DNA of 27,342 nucleotides from Bacteroidales bacterium (GTDB lineage: Bacteria; Bacteroidota; Bacteroidia; Bacteroidales; WCHB1-69). Positions 16,173 to 23,637 of this stretch are shown piece by piece; within the stretch, counting starts at the first letter, position 1, and each line of letters starts with the position of its first letter. A model generated the notes under the pieces. It did not search any database, had not been told where the DNA came from, and saw nothing but the letters and a program-made list of their open reading frames with translations. The translations under genes and the position numbers were made by a program. The DNA lies in contig JAGCRI010000178.1 of NCBI GenBank assembly GCA_017964755.1, forward strand, positions 1 to 27,342. The letters are read 5' to 3'.

Positions 16173-17201
16173 TCATTTTTTCTGCCGCTGCTGCCAGCGT
16201 TCCCGTGCGTACTGCTGCAAGTCGCTCACCTCATCGTTCTCGTCTATAATTTCGAGACCAAGAATTGTTTCAAGAATATCCTCCAGAGTGAGAATACCTT
16301 GAAAGCACCCGTATTCGTCAATAACGACAGAAATCTGCTCTTTTTTCGCGATGAACTGCTCCCAGATGTCGCCGATAGAGGTGTCCTCGTTGAAATACTG
16401 TATTTCGCGCTTTATGCTTCCTAGAGATATATCGAACTTATCGTCGGCGAGCAGCTGCAAAGCATCATTTCTCAAAATGTATCCTGTAATATATTCAGCA
16501 GACTCAGCATAGACAGGTATTCGCGAATGGTGCAGGAAAGTGTTATCCTTATAAAAGGCCTTGAGCGTCAGTTTCTCGTTTGCCACCGCCGCCACCACGC
16601 GCGGGGTCATGGCATCGCTTGCCTTGATAGAATCCAGTTTAATGAGATTCTGTATAATCTTGTTCTCACCCTCCTCAAAGACGCCCTCCTCCTCTCCGGC
16701 GCTAACCATTGCTGACACCTCCTCACGGCTTATGGTATTCTCACTCTCTTCAGGAGTGAACCACTTGCTTATCAGCTTTATGAGCAGAACCAACGGGAAA
16801 AGCACAAAAACCAAAGCACGGATTACAACCGCAGCATACGGCATAAGTGTCTTGCAATAGGAAGTTCCTATCGTCTTGGGGATTATCTCAGAAAATACCA
16901 AAATCAGCAATGTCATCACGGCCGAAACGAGGCCGAACCACTCGCTGCCGAACACTTCTGCAGCCTGCCGGCCCACACCCGCCGCACCAATTGTGTTTGC
17001 AATGGTATTGAGGGAGAGTATAGCCGCAAGCGCCCTGTCAGGCTCCTGCTTGTATTTTTTAAACAATGTGGCGTATGAGCTCCCCTCCTCCTCGCGCATG
17101 CTCACATACGAAAGGGGCGTTGATAACAGCACCGACTCCAAAATGGAACATACAAATGATATTACAAGTGCTATAAAAAGATATATCAGTAAAGCACCCA
17201 T
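16173..17201 (-). CDS. CNNM-domain membrane protein with CBS pair (CorB/CorC/HlyC family)
   Basis: Member of the CNNM/CorB/HlyC group, linked to divalent cation (Mg2+) transport or homeostasis. Residues 1 to about 145 form the DUF21/CNNM membrane domain with about four hydrophobic segments, including LNTIANTIGAAGVG and VFSEIIPKTIG, both family signatures. After a helical linker (ISREEVSAMVSAGEEEGVFEEGENKII) two CBS domains follow, with AMTPRVVAAVANEKLT and VVIDEYGCFQGILTLEDILE. The protein ends about 20 residues after the second CBS domain, so the C-terminal CorC_HlyC domain found in many relatives is missing. Upstream on the same strand is a tiny lipoprotein gene with a promoter; downstream is DUF975. 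In Bacteroidetes the related GldE is a gliding factor, but nothing here supports that role. Confidence 0.88.
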   Translation of the reverse strand: MGALLIYLFIALVISFVCSILESVLLSTPLSYVSMREEEGSSYATLFKKYKQEPDRALAAILSLNTIANTIGAAGVGRQAAEVFGSEWFGLVSAVMTLLILVFSEIIPKTIGTSYCKTLMPYAAVVIRALVFVLFPLVLLIKLISKWFTPEESENTISREEVSAMVSAGEEEGVFEEGENKIIQNLIKLDSIKASDAMTPRVVAAVANEKLTLKAFYKDNTFLHHSRIPVYAESAEYITGYILRNDALQLLADDKFDISLGSIKREIQYFNEDTSIGDIWEQFIAKKEQISVVIDEYGCFQGILTLEDILETILGLEIIDENDEVSDLQQYARERWQQRQKK

Positions 17202-17279
17202 CTTCTACAAAATATTAAAATGCCCACACATAACAATTCGCCATGCCAAATTACCAAACCAAAACATTTGCATGAAATC

Positions 17280-17402
17280 TTAGCGCTGGACTGAGATATA
17301 CGGAAGCGGGTCTTTTTCGTCCTTCTCGCATGAAGAGACTATAATGACTAACCCCATGACAAACAGCACCAACATCAGGCTTGATAAAATTTTATTCTTC
17401 AT
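17280..17402 (-). CDS. Very short lipoprotein (40 residues)
   Basis: A complete 40-codon gene: start MKNKILSSLM, a hydrophobic core (LVLFVMGLVIIV), a lipobox SSC at residues 23-25, and a mature peptide of only 16 residues beginning CEKDEKDPLPY and ending TAA. The charged DEKD directly after the cysteine is typical of exported Bacteroidetes lipoproteins. It has its own promoter (TTG, 20-base gap, TAACTTTG) on the minus strand 24 bases upstream of the start. The CNNM gene begins 78 bases downstream, so they may share a transcript. I recognise no family; the function is unknown. Confidence 0.72.
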   Translation of the reverse strand: MKNKILSSLMLVLFVMGLVIIVSSCEKDEKDPLPYISVQR

Positions 17403-17425
17403 TTTTACTTTTTTTAAATCGGGTG

Positions 17426-17456
17426 CAAAGTTAACAAAAAATTGCCATACTAACAA
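17426..17456 (-). promoter_or_regulatory. Promoter of the short lipoprotein gene
   Basis: On the minus strand GTTG (17454-17457) is followed after 20 bases by TAACTTTG (17426-17433), a good match to the Bacteroidetes -33/-7 pair. The transcript would begin about 18 bases before the ATG at 17402. Confidence 0.6.
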
Positions 17457-17468
17457 CAAGTTAATACA

Positions 17469-18086
17469 TTAATCTGCAGCGGCAAGCGTTTCCCTGATTT
17501 TTGAGGTCAGGATATCTGTTCCCTGCACATTGAAGCCTCCCAACGGGATGATGACATCGGCATACTTTTTGGTAGGCTCGATGAATGTCTCGTGCATAGG
17601 CTTCACATATTTCTGGTAATGGACAATAGATTGCTCAAGGTCGCGGCCGCGTTCTTTCACATCGCGCTGGATAATCCTTATGATACGCTCATCGGAATCG
17701 GTATCAACAAACACTTTGAGGTCCATGGCAGCGCGCATTGCAGCGTCAGTGAAGATAAGGATTCCCTCCACAATAAGCACGTCTGTCGGCTCCACGGGCA
17801 CCGTTTCAGCTCCGCGGCGGCAGCTCACATACGAATAGGTCGGCATCTCAACACGCTTGCCGGCACGCAAATTCTTGATATGCTGCAACATCAGCGCAAA
17901 CTCTATCGAATCGGGATGGTCGAAGTTAATCGCCTCCTTCTCCGCCTGGGTCAGCTCGCCCATGTCATAGTAGTATGCGTCCTGCGACAACACACTGACA
18001 CTGTTAGCAGGAAGGCTTTCTATTATCTTCTTCACCAAAGTTGTTTTGCCGGAACCTGAACCGCCTGCAATTCCAATTACATACAT
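17469..18086 (-). CDS. udk: Uridine kinase
   Basis: Pyrimidine salvage enzyme that phosphorylates uridine and cytidine with ATP or GTP. The protein is 205 residues, the normal size. The P-loop GGSGSGKTT is at residues 8-16, followed by the family blocks SQDAYYYDM, NFDHPDSIEF, PTYSYVSCRR and DVLIVEGILIF, then DTDSDERIIRIIQRDVKERGR (nucleotide-handling lid with Arg residues) and the C-terminal YADVIIPLGG. It starts six bases after the ruvC stop, last in a yicC-ruvC-udk series. Confidence 0.96.
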   Translation of the reverse strand: MYVIGIAGGSGSGKTTLVKKIIESLPANSVSVLSQDAYYYDMGELTQAEKEAINFDHPDSIEFALMLQHIKNLRAGKRVEMPTYSYVSCRRGAETVPVEPTDVLIVEGILIFTDAAMRAAMDLKVFVDTDSDERIIRIIQRDVKERGRDLEQSIVHYQKYVKPMHETFIEPTKKYADVIIPLGGFNVQGTDILTSKIRETLAAAD

Positions 18087-18092
18087 AATTCT

Positions 18093-18671
18093 TCAGTTTT
18101 TATTGTTACTAATTATTCTGTCGCTATGCTGGGATAAAAAAGCCTTCCAGCCGGACTTCCGCGCCGGCACTATAGGAAGTGAGCTTTGAAGGTGATGGCA
18201 GACGGCCGCGGCAAGGGCGTCTGTGGCATCGAAATAGTCAGGTTGCACGATATCGGGATACAGAGCCTTAAGCATTGCCGCGACTTGTTCTTTCGACGCA
18301 CTGCCAACACCGGTGATGGCCTGTTTGATACGCCGCGGCGGGTATTCGAATATCTCCAGTCCGTGTGCCAACGCCGCCGCCATCGCCACCCCCTGCGCAC
18401 GGCCGAGCTTCAACATCGACTGCGGGTTCTTCCCGAAAAAAGGCTCTTCTATTGCAAGTATATCCGGTGAATATTCTTCTATTATATTATCCAATGATGT
18501 GAAAATCATCTTTAACTTGTCGGCCTGAGCAGGCAATTTCGCCATTTTTACCACATCCATCACCACAACATCAGAACGCCGCCCACAGACATCCAAAACG
18601 GCATAACCCATAATGTTAGTTCCCGGGTCAACGCCCAAAATGCGCCGTTTTTCAACTTCCATATCCTGCAT
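18093..18671 (-). CDS. ruvC: Holliday junction endonuclease RuvC
   Basis: Resolves Holliday junctions by paired nicking, working with RuvAB during recombination. With the ATG at 18671 the protein has 192 residues; a GTG two codons earlier and an ATG three codons later are alternatives. All four catalytic acidic residues are in place: D15 in GVDPGTNIMGYAV, E75 in LAIEEPFFGKN, and D148 and D151 in YFDATDALAAAVCHH. The block PPRRIKQAITGVGSASKEQV is also characteristic. It follows yicC by 11 bases and precedes udk by six. Confidence 0.95.
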   Translation of the reverse strand: MQDMEVEKRRILGVDPGTNIMGYAVLDVCGRRSDVVVMDVVKMAKLPAQADKLKMIFTSLDNIIEEYSPDILAIEEPFFGKNPQSMLKLGRAQGVAMAAALAHGLEIFEYPPRRIKQAITGVGSASKEQVAAMLKALYPDIVQPDYFDATDALAAAVCHHLQSSLPIVPARKSGWKAFLSQHSDRIISNNKN

Positions 18672-18682
18672 AACCACTGAAG

Positions 18683-19552
18683 TTACAACACATTAGCAAG
18701 CTGTTCCTTGATTTTTTCAAGCTCATCTTTCATACAAACCACAATCTGCTGCATCCCAAAATGATTGCTTTTCGAGCCCAACGTGTTTATTTCGCGGCCG
18801 CACTCCTGCGCAATGAAACCGAGCTTTTTCCCATTCGAAGCCGAATCATTCAACGTATCAATAAAATAGTTGCAATGTTTGCGAAGCCTGACCTTTTCTT
18901 CCGTAACATCCAACTTCTCAATATAGAATATCATTTCCTGCTCAAGCCTATTTTCATCATAATCGCATTGAATATCCGACAAAGCTTTTTCAAACTTCTC
19001 TCTTTGCTTCACAATGCGCTCTTTTTCAAAAGGTTCAATATCATCAACCCAGTTGTAAATCATCTTTACGCGCTTTTCGAGGTCGGCCGCCAGAACTGTC
19101 CCCTCTTGTTCACGGAAAACATTCACTTTCCTACAAGTATCAATAAGAGCTGCATTAACGCTGGTCCAAATATCGTCTGTCAATGTATCCTGCACTGGCT
19201 TGATGACCTCAGGCATACGGAGCACCTGAGCAAAAATGTCGCTTTCGACAGTATTGCCGACAAAACCTGAAAGTTGCACTAACGAATCGAAATAAGACTT
19301 CGCAAGTTTCTCATCAACCACAAAATTTGAAGTTTCAGCAAGATTTTCGCAAGAAATCGTCAAGTCAATTTTGCCGCGCTCCAGCTCTCGCGAAACAATA
19401 GTACGAATTTCACTGTCGCGCTCACGAAACAACGGAGCGATACGTGTATTCAAATCCAACTGCTTACTATTCAATGTTTTAATTTCAATAACTACAGATT
19501 TTGAAGCTGTAACGACACTGCTTTTGCCGTAACCTGTCATAGATTTTATCAT
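18683..19552 (-). CDS. YicC family endoribonuclease
   Basis: YicC proteins are endoribonucleases implicated in small-RNA and mRNA turnover. The protein is 289 residues and begins MIKSMTGYG, the family hallmark. The C-terminal domain holds the conserved blocks EEKVRLRKHCNYF, NGKKLGFIAQECGREINTLGSK and KDELEKIKEQLANV, with the acidic and His residues expected of the active region. A TATTTTTG -7 box on the minus strand lies about 20 bases upstream, only 12 bases from the oppositely directed box of the M28 peptidase gene. In many genomes yicC precedes gmk; here it precedes ruvC and udk. Confidence 0.94.
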   Translation of the reverse strand: MIKSMTGYGKSSVVTASKSVVIEIKTLNSKQLDLNTRIAPLFRERDSEIRTIVSRELERGKIDLTISCENLAETSNFVVDEKLAKSYFDSLVQLSGFVGNTVESDIFAQVLRMPEVIKPVQDTLTDDIWTSVNAALIDTCRKVNVFREQEGTVLAADLEKRVKMIYNWVDDIEPFEKERIVKQREKFEKALSDIQCDYDENRLEQEMIFYIEKLDVTEEKVRLRKHCNYFIDTLNDSASNGKKLGFIAQECGREINTLGSKSNHFGMQQIVVCMKDELEKIKEQLANVL

Positions 19553-19571
19553 AGGTCGAAATTTTAGAGAG

Positions 19572-19579
19572 CAAAAATA
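19572..19579 (-). promoter_or_regulatory. -7 box for yicC
   Basis: The minus strand reads TATTTTTG, matching TAnnTTTG, about 20 bases before the yicC ATG. It faces away from an identical plus-strand box 12 bases further right; no clear -33 was found. Confidence 0.45.
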
Positions 19580-19591
19580 GTTATTTTTATT

Positions 19592-19599
19592 TATTTTTG
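19592..19599 (+). promoter_or_regulatory. -7 box for the M28 peptidase gene
   Basis: TATTTTTG matches TAnnTTTG and ends 28 bases before the ATG at 19628. It forms a divergent pair with the yicC box. Confidence 0.5.
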
Positions 19600-19627
19600 C
19601 CAGCTATAAATACAAATTTGAAGTAAT

Positions 19628-20941
19628 ATGAAAAAAACAATATTCTTCTGCTTTATCTGTTTGATAATAAACACATTAAATGCACAAGACAGCAACTATA
19701 CCAGAAGAATCATACATGAATTGAGCAGCGACAGAATGTATGGGCGCGGATATGCATACGGCGGCGACAGCATTGCGGCGGAGTTCATCGTGCAGGAACT
19801 TAAAAAAATCGGAGCCGAACCTATCGGGAAACAATACCTGCAACCTTACAATTTCAACTCCTTTGCAATGGAAGGGCAAGTAACCTTAAAACTTGACGGC
19901 AAATTAAAATCCCCGCTTACCGACTACATAATCTCCCCCACAGCACTCGAAGCACACGGGAAATTCGATGTGATAAATGCAAGTCCCAAAATACTTTTCA
20001 GCAAGGAAGCGTTGCAAAAATTCAAAGAAAAAAATCAGGCTGTCCTCGCCCACGCTTTCGTATATATCGACGTGACTGATGTGAAATGCAGCGACGATGA
20101 GCGCCAGATGCTGAACACGATGTTAAAGCGTATCAACTTCAACAATCCGATTGGGAGCCGCGGGCTTCTGGTACGCACCACGGAGCTGCCAGCTTGGACA
20201 TGGATTGCCAGCGACTATGAGCGCAACTACACACTGATACACCTTGAGGGCGAAGCAGTTAAAAAATGTCCAAAGAGCATTGACCTTGACTTCAACAACA
20301 GGCCACACGACCACCGCACGCAGAACATCTGCGCCATGGTAAAGGGGACGGTTTCTCCTGACACGTTCATTGTCTTCACAGCACACTACGACCACCTCGG
20401 CTGCATGGGCACGGAGGTCATATTCCACGGAGCACACGACAACGCCAGCGGTGTGGCTGCTGTACTTGACATACTCCGCCACTACGAAGCACACCCGCCG
20501 AAATACTCTGTTGCAGGGCTCTTTTTCAGCGGCGAGGAGGCGGGACTCAAAGGCTCATCATACTATGTTGAACACCCGCTTTTCCCGCTCAACAAGATTG
20601 CCCTGCTGACAAACATCGACCTGATGTGCGGCGGCGATGACGGCATCACCGTGGTTAACGCAACATCAGCAAACACGCGACCTTTCTTCGACACCATGAC
20701 CAAAATAAACAGTGAGGAGCAACTCATCAAAGAGGTGAAACCGCGCGACAACGCCGCAAACAGCGACCACTTCTACTTTTCGAAACACGCGCCGGCAATT
20801 TTCATTTACACCATGGGCGGGCGCTTCGGCCGCTACCACCATTGGAGTGACACCTGCAAAAACTGCGGACTCGAAAAATACGAAAGCATTATCTCCCTCA
20901 TTATCAAAGCTGTGGATGAAAATTACATGAAACAGGATTAA
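19628..20941 (+). CDS. Secreted M28 family metallopeptidase
   Basis: Exported zinc peptidase of the M28 (aminopeptidase/glutamate carboxypeptidase) family. The 437-residue protein has a signal peptide (MKKTIFFCFICLIINTLNAQ) but no lipobox, so it is periplasmic or secreted. After an N-terminal segment and an insert resembling a PA-like domain (about residues 85-215), the catalytic ligands appear in order: H253 in TAHYDHLG, D271 in GAHDNASG, the catalytic pair E303-E304 in FSGEEAGLKGS, D331 in TNIDLMC and H404 or H405 in RYHHWSD. All ligands are present, so it should be active. It is followed after 23 bases by a TlpA-like exported protein. Confidence 0.92.
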   Translation: MKKTIFFCFICLIINTLNAQDSNYTRRIIHELSSDRMYGRGYAYGGDSIAAEFIVQELKKIGAEPIGKQYLQPYNFNSFAMEGQVTLKLDGKLKSPLTDYIISPTALEAHGKFDVINASPKILFSKEALQKFKEKNQAVLAHAFVYIDVTDVKCSDDERQMLNTMLKRINFNNPIGSRGLLVRTTELPAWTWIASDYERNYTLIHLEGEAVKKCPKSIDLDFNNRPHDHRTQNICAMVKGTVSPDTFIVFTAHYDHLGCMGTEVIFHGAHDNASGVAAVLDILRHYEAHPPKYSVAGLFFSGEEAGLKGSSYYVEHPLFPLNKIALLTNIDLMCGGDDGITVVNATSANTRPFFDTMTKINSEEQLIKEVKPRDNAANSDHFYFSKHAPAIFIYTMGGRFGRYHHWSDTCKNCGLEKYESIISLIIKAVDENYMKQD

Positions 20942-20964
20942 AGTCATTTAAAGTATATACAATA

Positions 20965-22407
20965 ATGAACAAAGCCACACTGCTTCTTGCCTGCCTGATG
21001 ATGACAATAAGCCTTTCCGCACAAAAGCTGAAAGACGTTGTCATTGAAGGGAATGCGCCTTTCGCAAAAGGTAAGGAGATCCGGCTTCTCGTCTTCGATG
21101 ACCTGCTCACTTACACAACCACTGTCGTGGCGCGCGAAACGATAGACAAAAACGGGAAATTCAAGCTGCAATACAAGACATACGAGACAAAAATGGCCCA
21201 GCTCGCCATTATGACAGCGAAAGCCGAGTTCTGCATAGAACCGGAAAAAGAGTATCATCTTGATATAGACGCCGATGAAGCCACACTGCAGCTCGTCTCA
21301 CCCGAAGAGTACGGCGCCTTCCTGCAAGTAACGCCAAAAAACACCGACACCACAGAACTCAACTACAGAATCAACCGCTTCTCAAATTTTTTTGAAAACA
21401 TAATCGCGGAGTACCACCCCTACTTCACCTACTTGAAAAACAAGGAAAAGTTCGACACGATGACGACCATCATCAACTCGCATTTTGACATTCACTACGC
21501 CCCGACTGATTTCTACAGTTCATGGCTTTACTACACATACGCCTCTTTGGAGTTTAGCATGTATGAAAAGAATCATGACGATATATACCACAAATATCTT
21601 GACAATGAGTATATTCTATACAATAACCCTTGCTACATGGATTTCTTCAACACTTTTTACGACAACTATCTCTATATTTCAAGGAGGATCTCAAAGAGTG
21701 TTCTTTCAGAAAACATAAACGACAAGCCCGACTACCCCACCCTGTTCAATGAAGTGGGAAAAGACCCGCTTTTGCAAAACGAAAGGATTCGCGAACTTGT
21801 GATAATAAAGAATCTTTGGCAGTTTGCCGGGAAGCCCGCTGATTTCAACAAGGGAAACATTATCAGTTTGTTAGATTACATTTCGGCACACACGCACTTC
21901 CCGGAGCACAAAAAAATAATTGAAAACATAAAAAACAGAATATCAAGGTTCAATAAAGGGAAAGATATAAAAGTCACACTGAAAGAAGTTAGCGGCGCGG
22001 ACTTCAAATTCGGGAAACCGTCAAAAAGATGGACATACGTACAGTTTTTCAACTCGCAATGCGAAGAGTGCATCCGCGAAATGATGATACTGAAAACGAT
22101 ACAGGAAAAATTCAAGGATAGTCTGCAGATAGTTTCCATCTCCACAGATTACAATTTCAATGATTTTTCAAACTTCAGGCAGAGATACGACAAAAAAATG
22201 TTCGATTGGCAATTCGTGCACATCAACGGCCAATATGAATGGTTGGAGGGGCTGCAGCTGTTTTCGCTGCCTGAATACATACTTTTGTCGCCTGACGGCA
22301 AGCTCTACGAGCGGCACACTGCGCTGCCCGAAAAAGGTGCTATAATGTACTTCCGGCAAAAATTCACACCGGAAGATATTGAAGATTCGCCTTTAGAGAG
22401 ACATTAG
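20965..22407 (+). CDS. Exported TlpA-like thioredoxin-fold protein with N-terminal DUF4369-like region
   Basis: A 480-residue exported protein with signal peptide MNKATLLLACLMMTISLSAQ. The N-terminal 110 residues (VVIEGNAPFAKGKEIRLLV, then KNGKFKLQY) resemble the beta-sheet domain found before thioredoxin folds in Bacteroidetes exported proteins. A long helical middle region follows. The C-terminal domain from about residue 335 is thioredoxin-like: WTYVQFFNSQCEECIREM with Cys366 and Cys369, then LQIVSISTDYNF and LFSLPEYILLSPDGK, which contains the cis-Pro position (LPEYIL). The active site reads CEEC rather than the more usual C-x-P-C. It could act as a periplasmic thiol reductase. It begins 23 bases after the M28 gene and ends TAG with a 93-base gap to the DUF721 gene. 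Confidence 0.82.
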   Translation: MNKATLLLACLMMTISLSAQKLKDVVIEGNAPFAKGKEIRLLVFDDLLTYTTTVVARETIDKNGKFKLQYKTYETKMAQLAIMTAKAEFCIEPEKEYHLDIDADEATLQLVSPEEYGAFLQVTPKNTDTTELNYRINRFSNFFENIIAEYHPYFTYLKNKEKFDTMTTIINSHFDIHYAPTDFYSSWLYYTYASLEFSMYEKNHDDIYHKYLDNEYILYNNPCYMDFFNTFYDNYLYISRRISKSVLSENINDKPDYPTLFNEVGKDPLLQNERIRELVIIKNLWQFAGKPADFNKGNIISLLDYISAHTHFPEHKKIIENIKNRISRFNKGKDIKVTLKEVSGADFKFGKPSKRWTYVQFFNSQCEECIREMMILKTIQEKFKDSLQIVSISTDYNFNDFSNFRQRYDKKMFDWQFVHINGQYEWLEGLQLFSLPEYILLSPDGKLYERHTALPEKGAIMYFRQKFTPEDIEDSPLERH

Positions 22408-22473
22408 CTGTTTTCAAACCATAGTTCAAGTTTTTCTTTCACACAAAATATATAATCGGTTTAAAATTTCAAT

Positions 22474-22481
22474 TATTTTTG
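22474..22481 (+). promoter_or_regulatory. -7 box upstream of the DUF721 gene
   Basis: TATTTTTG matches TAnnTTTG, with the transcript start expected about 14 bases before the ATG at 22501. No clear -33 element. Confidence 0.5.
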
Positions 22482-22500
22482 CACGCTAAAAAACAAAATC

Positions 22501-22782
22501 ATGCCAGTCACCAACATCTGCGACCTTATTTCATCATACGTTGACGACCACAGCAAACGCTCCCTGTACAACGAGCGGAAAGTCATTGACCTGTGGCGGG
22601 AGGAGATGGGCGATTTTATCAACAAATCGACAAAATTCATTGACATAAAATCGGGGGTGCTGAAAGTGAAAATCACAAACGCCGCACTCCGTTTCGAGTT
22701 GCTGAACAGCCGTACTGACATAATGAACAAGTTGAATGGCAAGCTTGGCACGGAGACAATTAAAGATTTGATTATAAATTAA
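22501..22782 (+). CDS. DciA-like / DUF721 small protein
   Basis: A 93-residue protein of the DUF721 family. Members related to DciA act in replicative helicase loading in bacteria lacking DnaC; others are unassigned. It carries the family core: an N-terminal helix, the block LWREEMGDFINKSTKFIDIKSG, the beta-strand pair GVLKVKITNAALRFELLNSR, and a C-terminal helix-strand (DIMNKLNGKLGTETIKDLII). A direct role in replication is family inference. It starts after a TATTTTTG box and lies 21 bases before the MscS gene. Confidence 0.8.
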   Translation: MPVTNICDLISSYVDDHSKRSLYNERKVIDLWREEMGDFINKSTKFIDIKSGVLKVKITNAALRFELLNSRTDIMNKLNGKLGTETIKDLIIN

Positions 22783-22803
22783 TTACTATTAAATTCTACA
22801 ATC

Positions 22804-23625
22804 ATGGATCAGATTATAGCAGGAGCAAAGGAATTTTTATCTGCAGTACTTTTTAAAAATATACCTACAATCATCATAGCCTTATTAGTTCTCTGGATAG
22901 GCTGGAAACTGATAAAATATTTCAACAGATTTTTAGATAAGATTTATGAGAAAAAGAATTTTGACCCGTCCTTGCGGAGTTTTCTGCGATCGGTCATCAA
23001 TATAACGCTCAAAGTGCTGTTGCTGCTTACAGTGATGAATATGGTCGGCATTGCGGCCACATCTTTCATCGCGATGTTAGGTGCTGCCGGTCTCGCTGTC
23101 GGCATGGCATTGCAGGGCACGCTCCAGAACTTCGCCGGCGGCATCATCATTTTGTCTCTCAAACCTTATAAGGTCGGCGACTATATAGAACAGGGAAGCT
23201 ACGCCGGAACAGTTCAGGATATCCGTATTTTTTCGACCATACTGACAACCTTGGACAACAAGATAGTGGTAGTTCCCAATACCGACCTTGCGACAAAATC
23301 GCTGGTGAACTACACACGCGCCGAAACACGCCGCGTTGACGTCAATGTCGGAATCGCTTACGGCCAGTCGGTTGACAAGGCACGCGAAGTCATGACAAAT
23401 CTCGCCAACAACCACCCGCTTACACTTCAGGAGCCCGCAAAGCCTGTGGTACACCTGATTGAACTTTCCGAAAGTGCTGTCAGCCTGCAACTCCGTTTCT
23501 GGGTCAAGGCAACCGACTATTGGACTGCTTTATTCGACTTGAACCAACAGGTTTACGACACATTTAACAAGGAAGGCATCGTTATCCCGTTCAAACAGGT
23601 TACTGTCCATTTGGAGAACAAATAG
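22804..23625 (+). CDS. Small-conductance mechanosensitive channel (MscS family)
   Basis: Channel opening on membrane tension to release solutes after osmotic downshock. The protein is 273 residues, close to E. coli MscS. Three hydrophobic segments lie at about residues 15-36, 59-80 and 84-115; the third carries the pore-lining Gly/Ala pattern (AAGLAVGMALQGTLQNFAGGIIIL). The cytoplasmic domain follows with KPYKVGDYIE, VQDIRIFSTIL, the signature VVPNTDLATKSLVNYTR and the C-terminal barrel strand VIPFKQVTVHL. It ends 12 bases before the convergent glycosyltransferase stop, leaving no room for a separate terminator. Confidence 0.95.
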   Translation: MDQIIAGAKEFLSAVLFKNIPTIIIALLVLWIGWKLIKYFNRFLDKIYEKKNFDPSLRSFLRSVINITLKVLLLLTVMNMVGIAATSFIAMLGAAGLAVGMALQGTLQNFAGGIIILSLKPYKVGDYIEQGSYAGTVQDIRIFSTILTTLDNKIVVVPNTDLATKSLVNYTRAETRRVDVNVGIAYGQSVDKAREVMTNLANNHPLTLQEPAKPVVHLIELSESAVSLQLRFWVKATDYWTALFDLNQQVYDTFNKEGIVIPFKQVTVHLENK

Positions 23626-23637
23626 GAATAACAGACA

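Noticed and set aside
17592..18059. 155-codon plus-strand open frame opposite udk
   Set aside because: Antisense shadow of a well-conserved kinase; no start signal and no recognisable domain.
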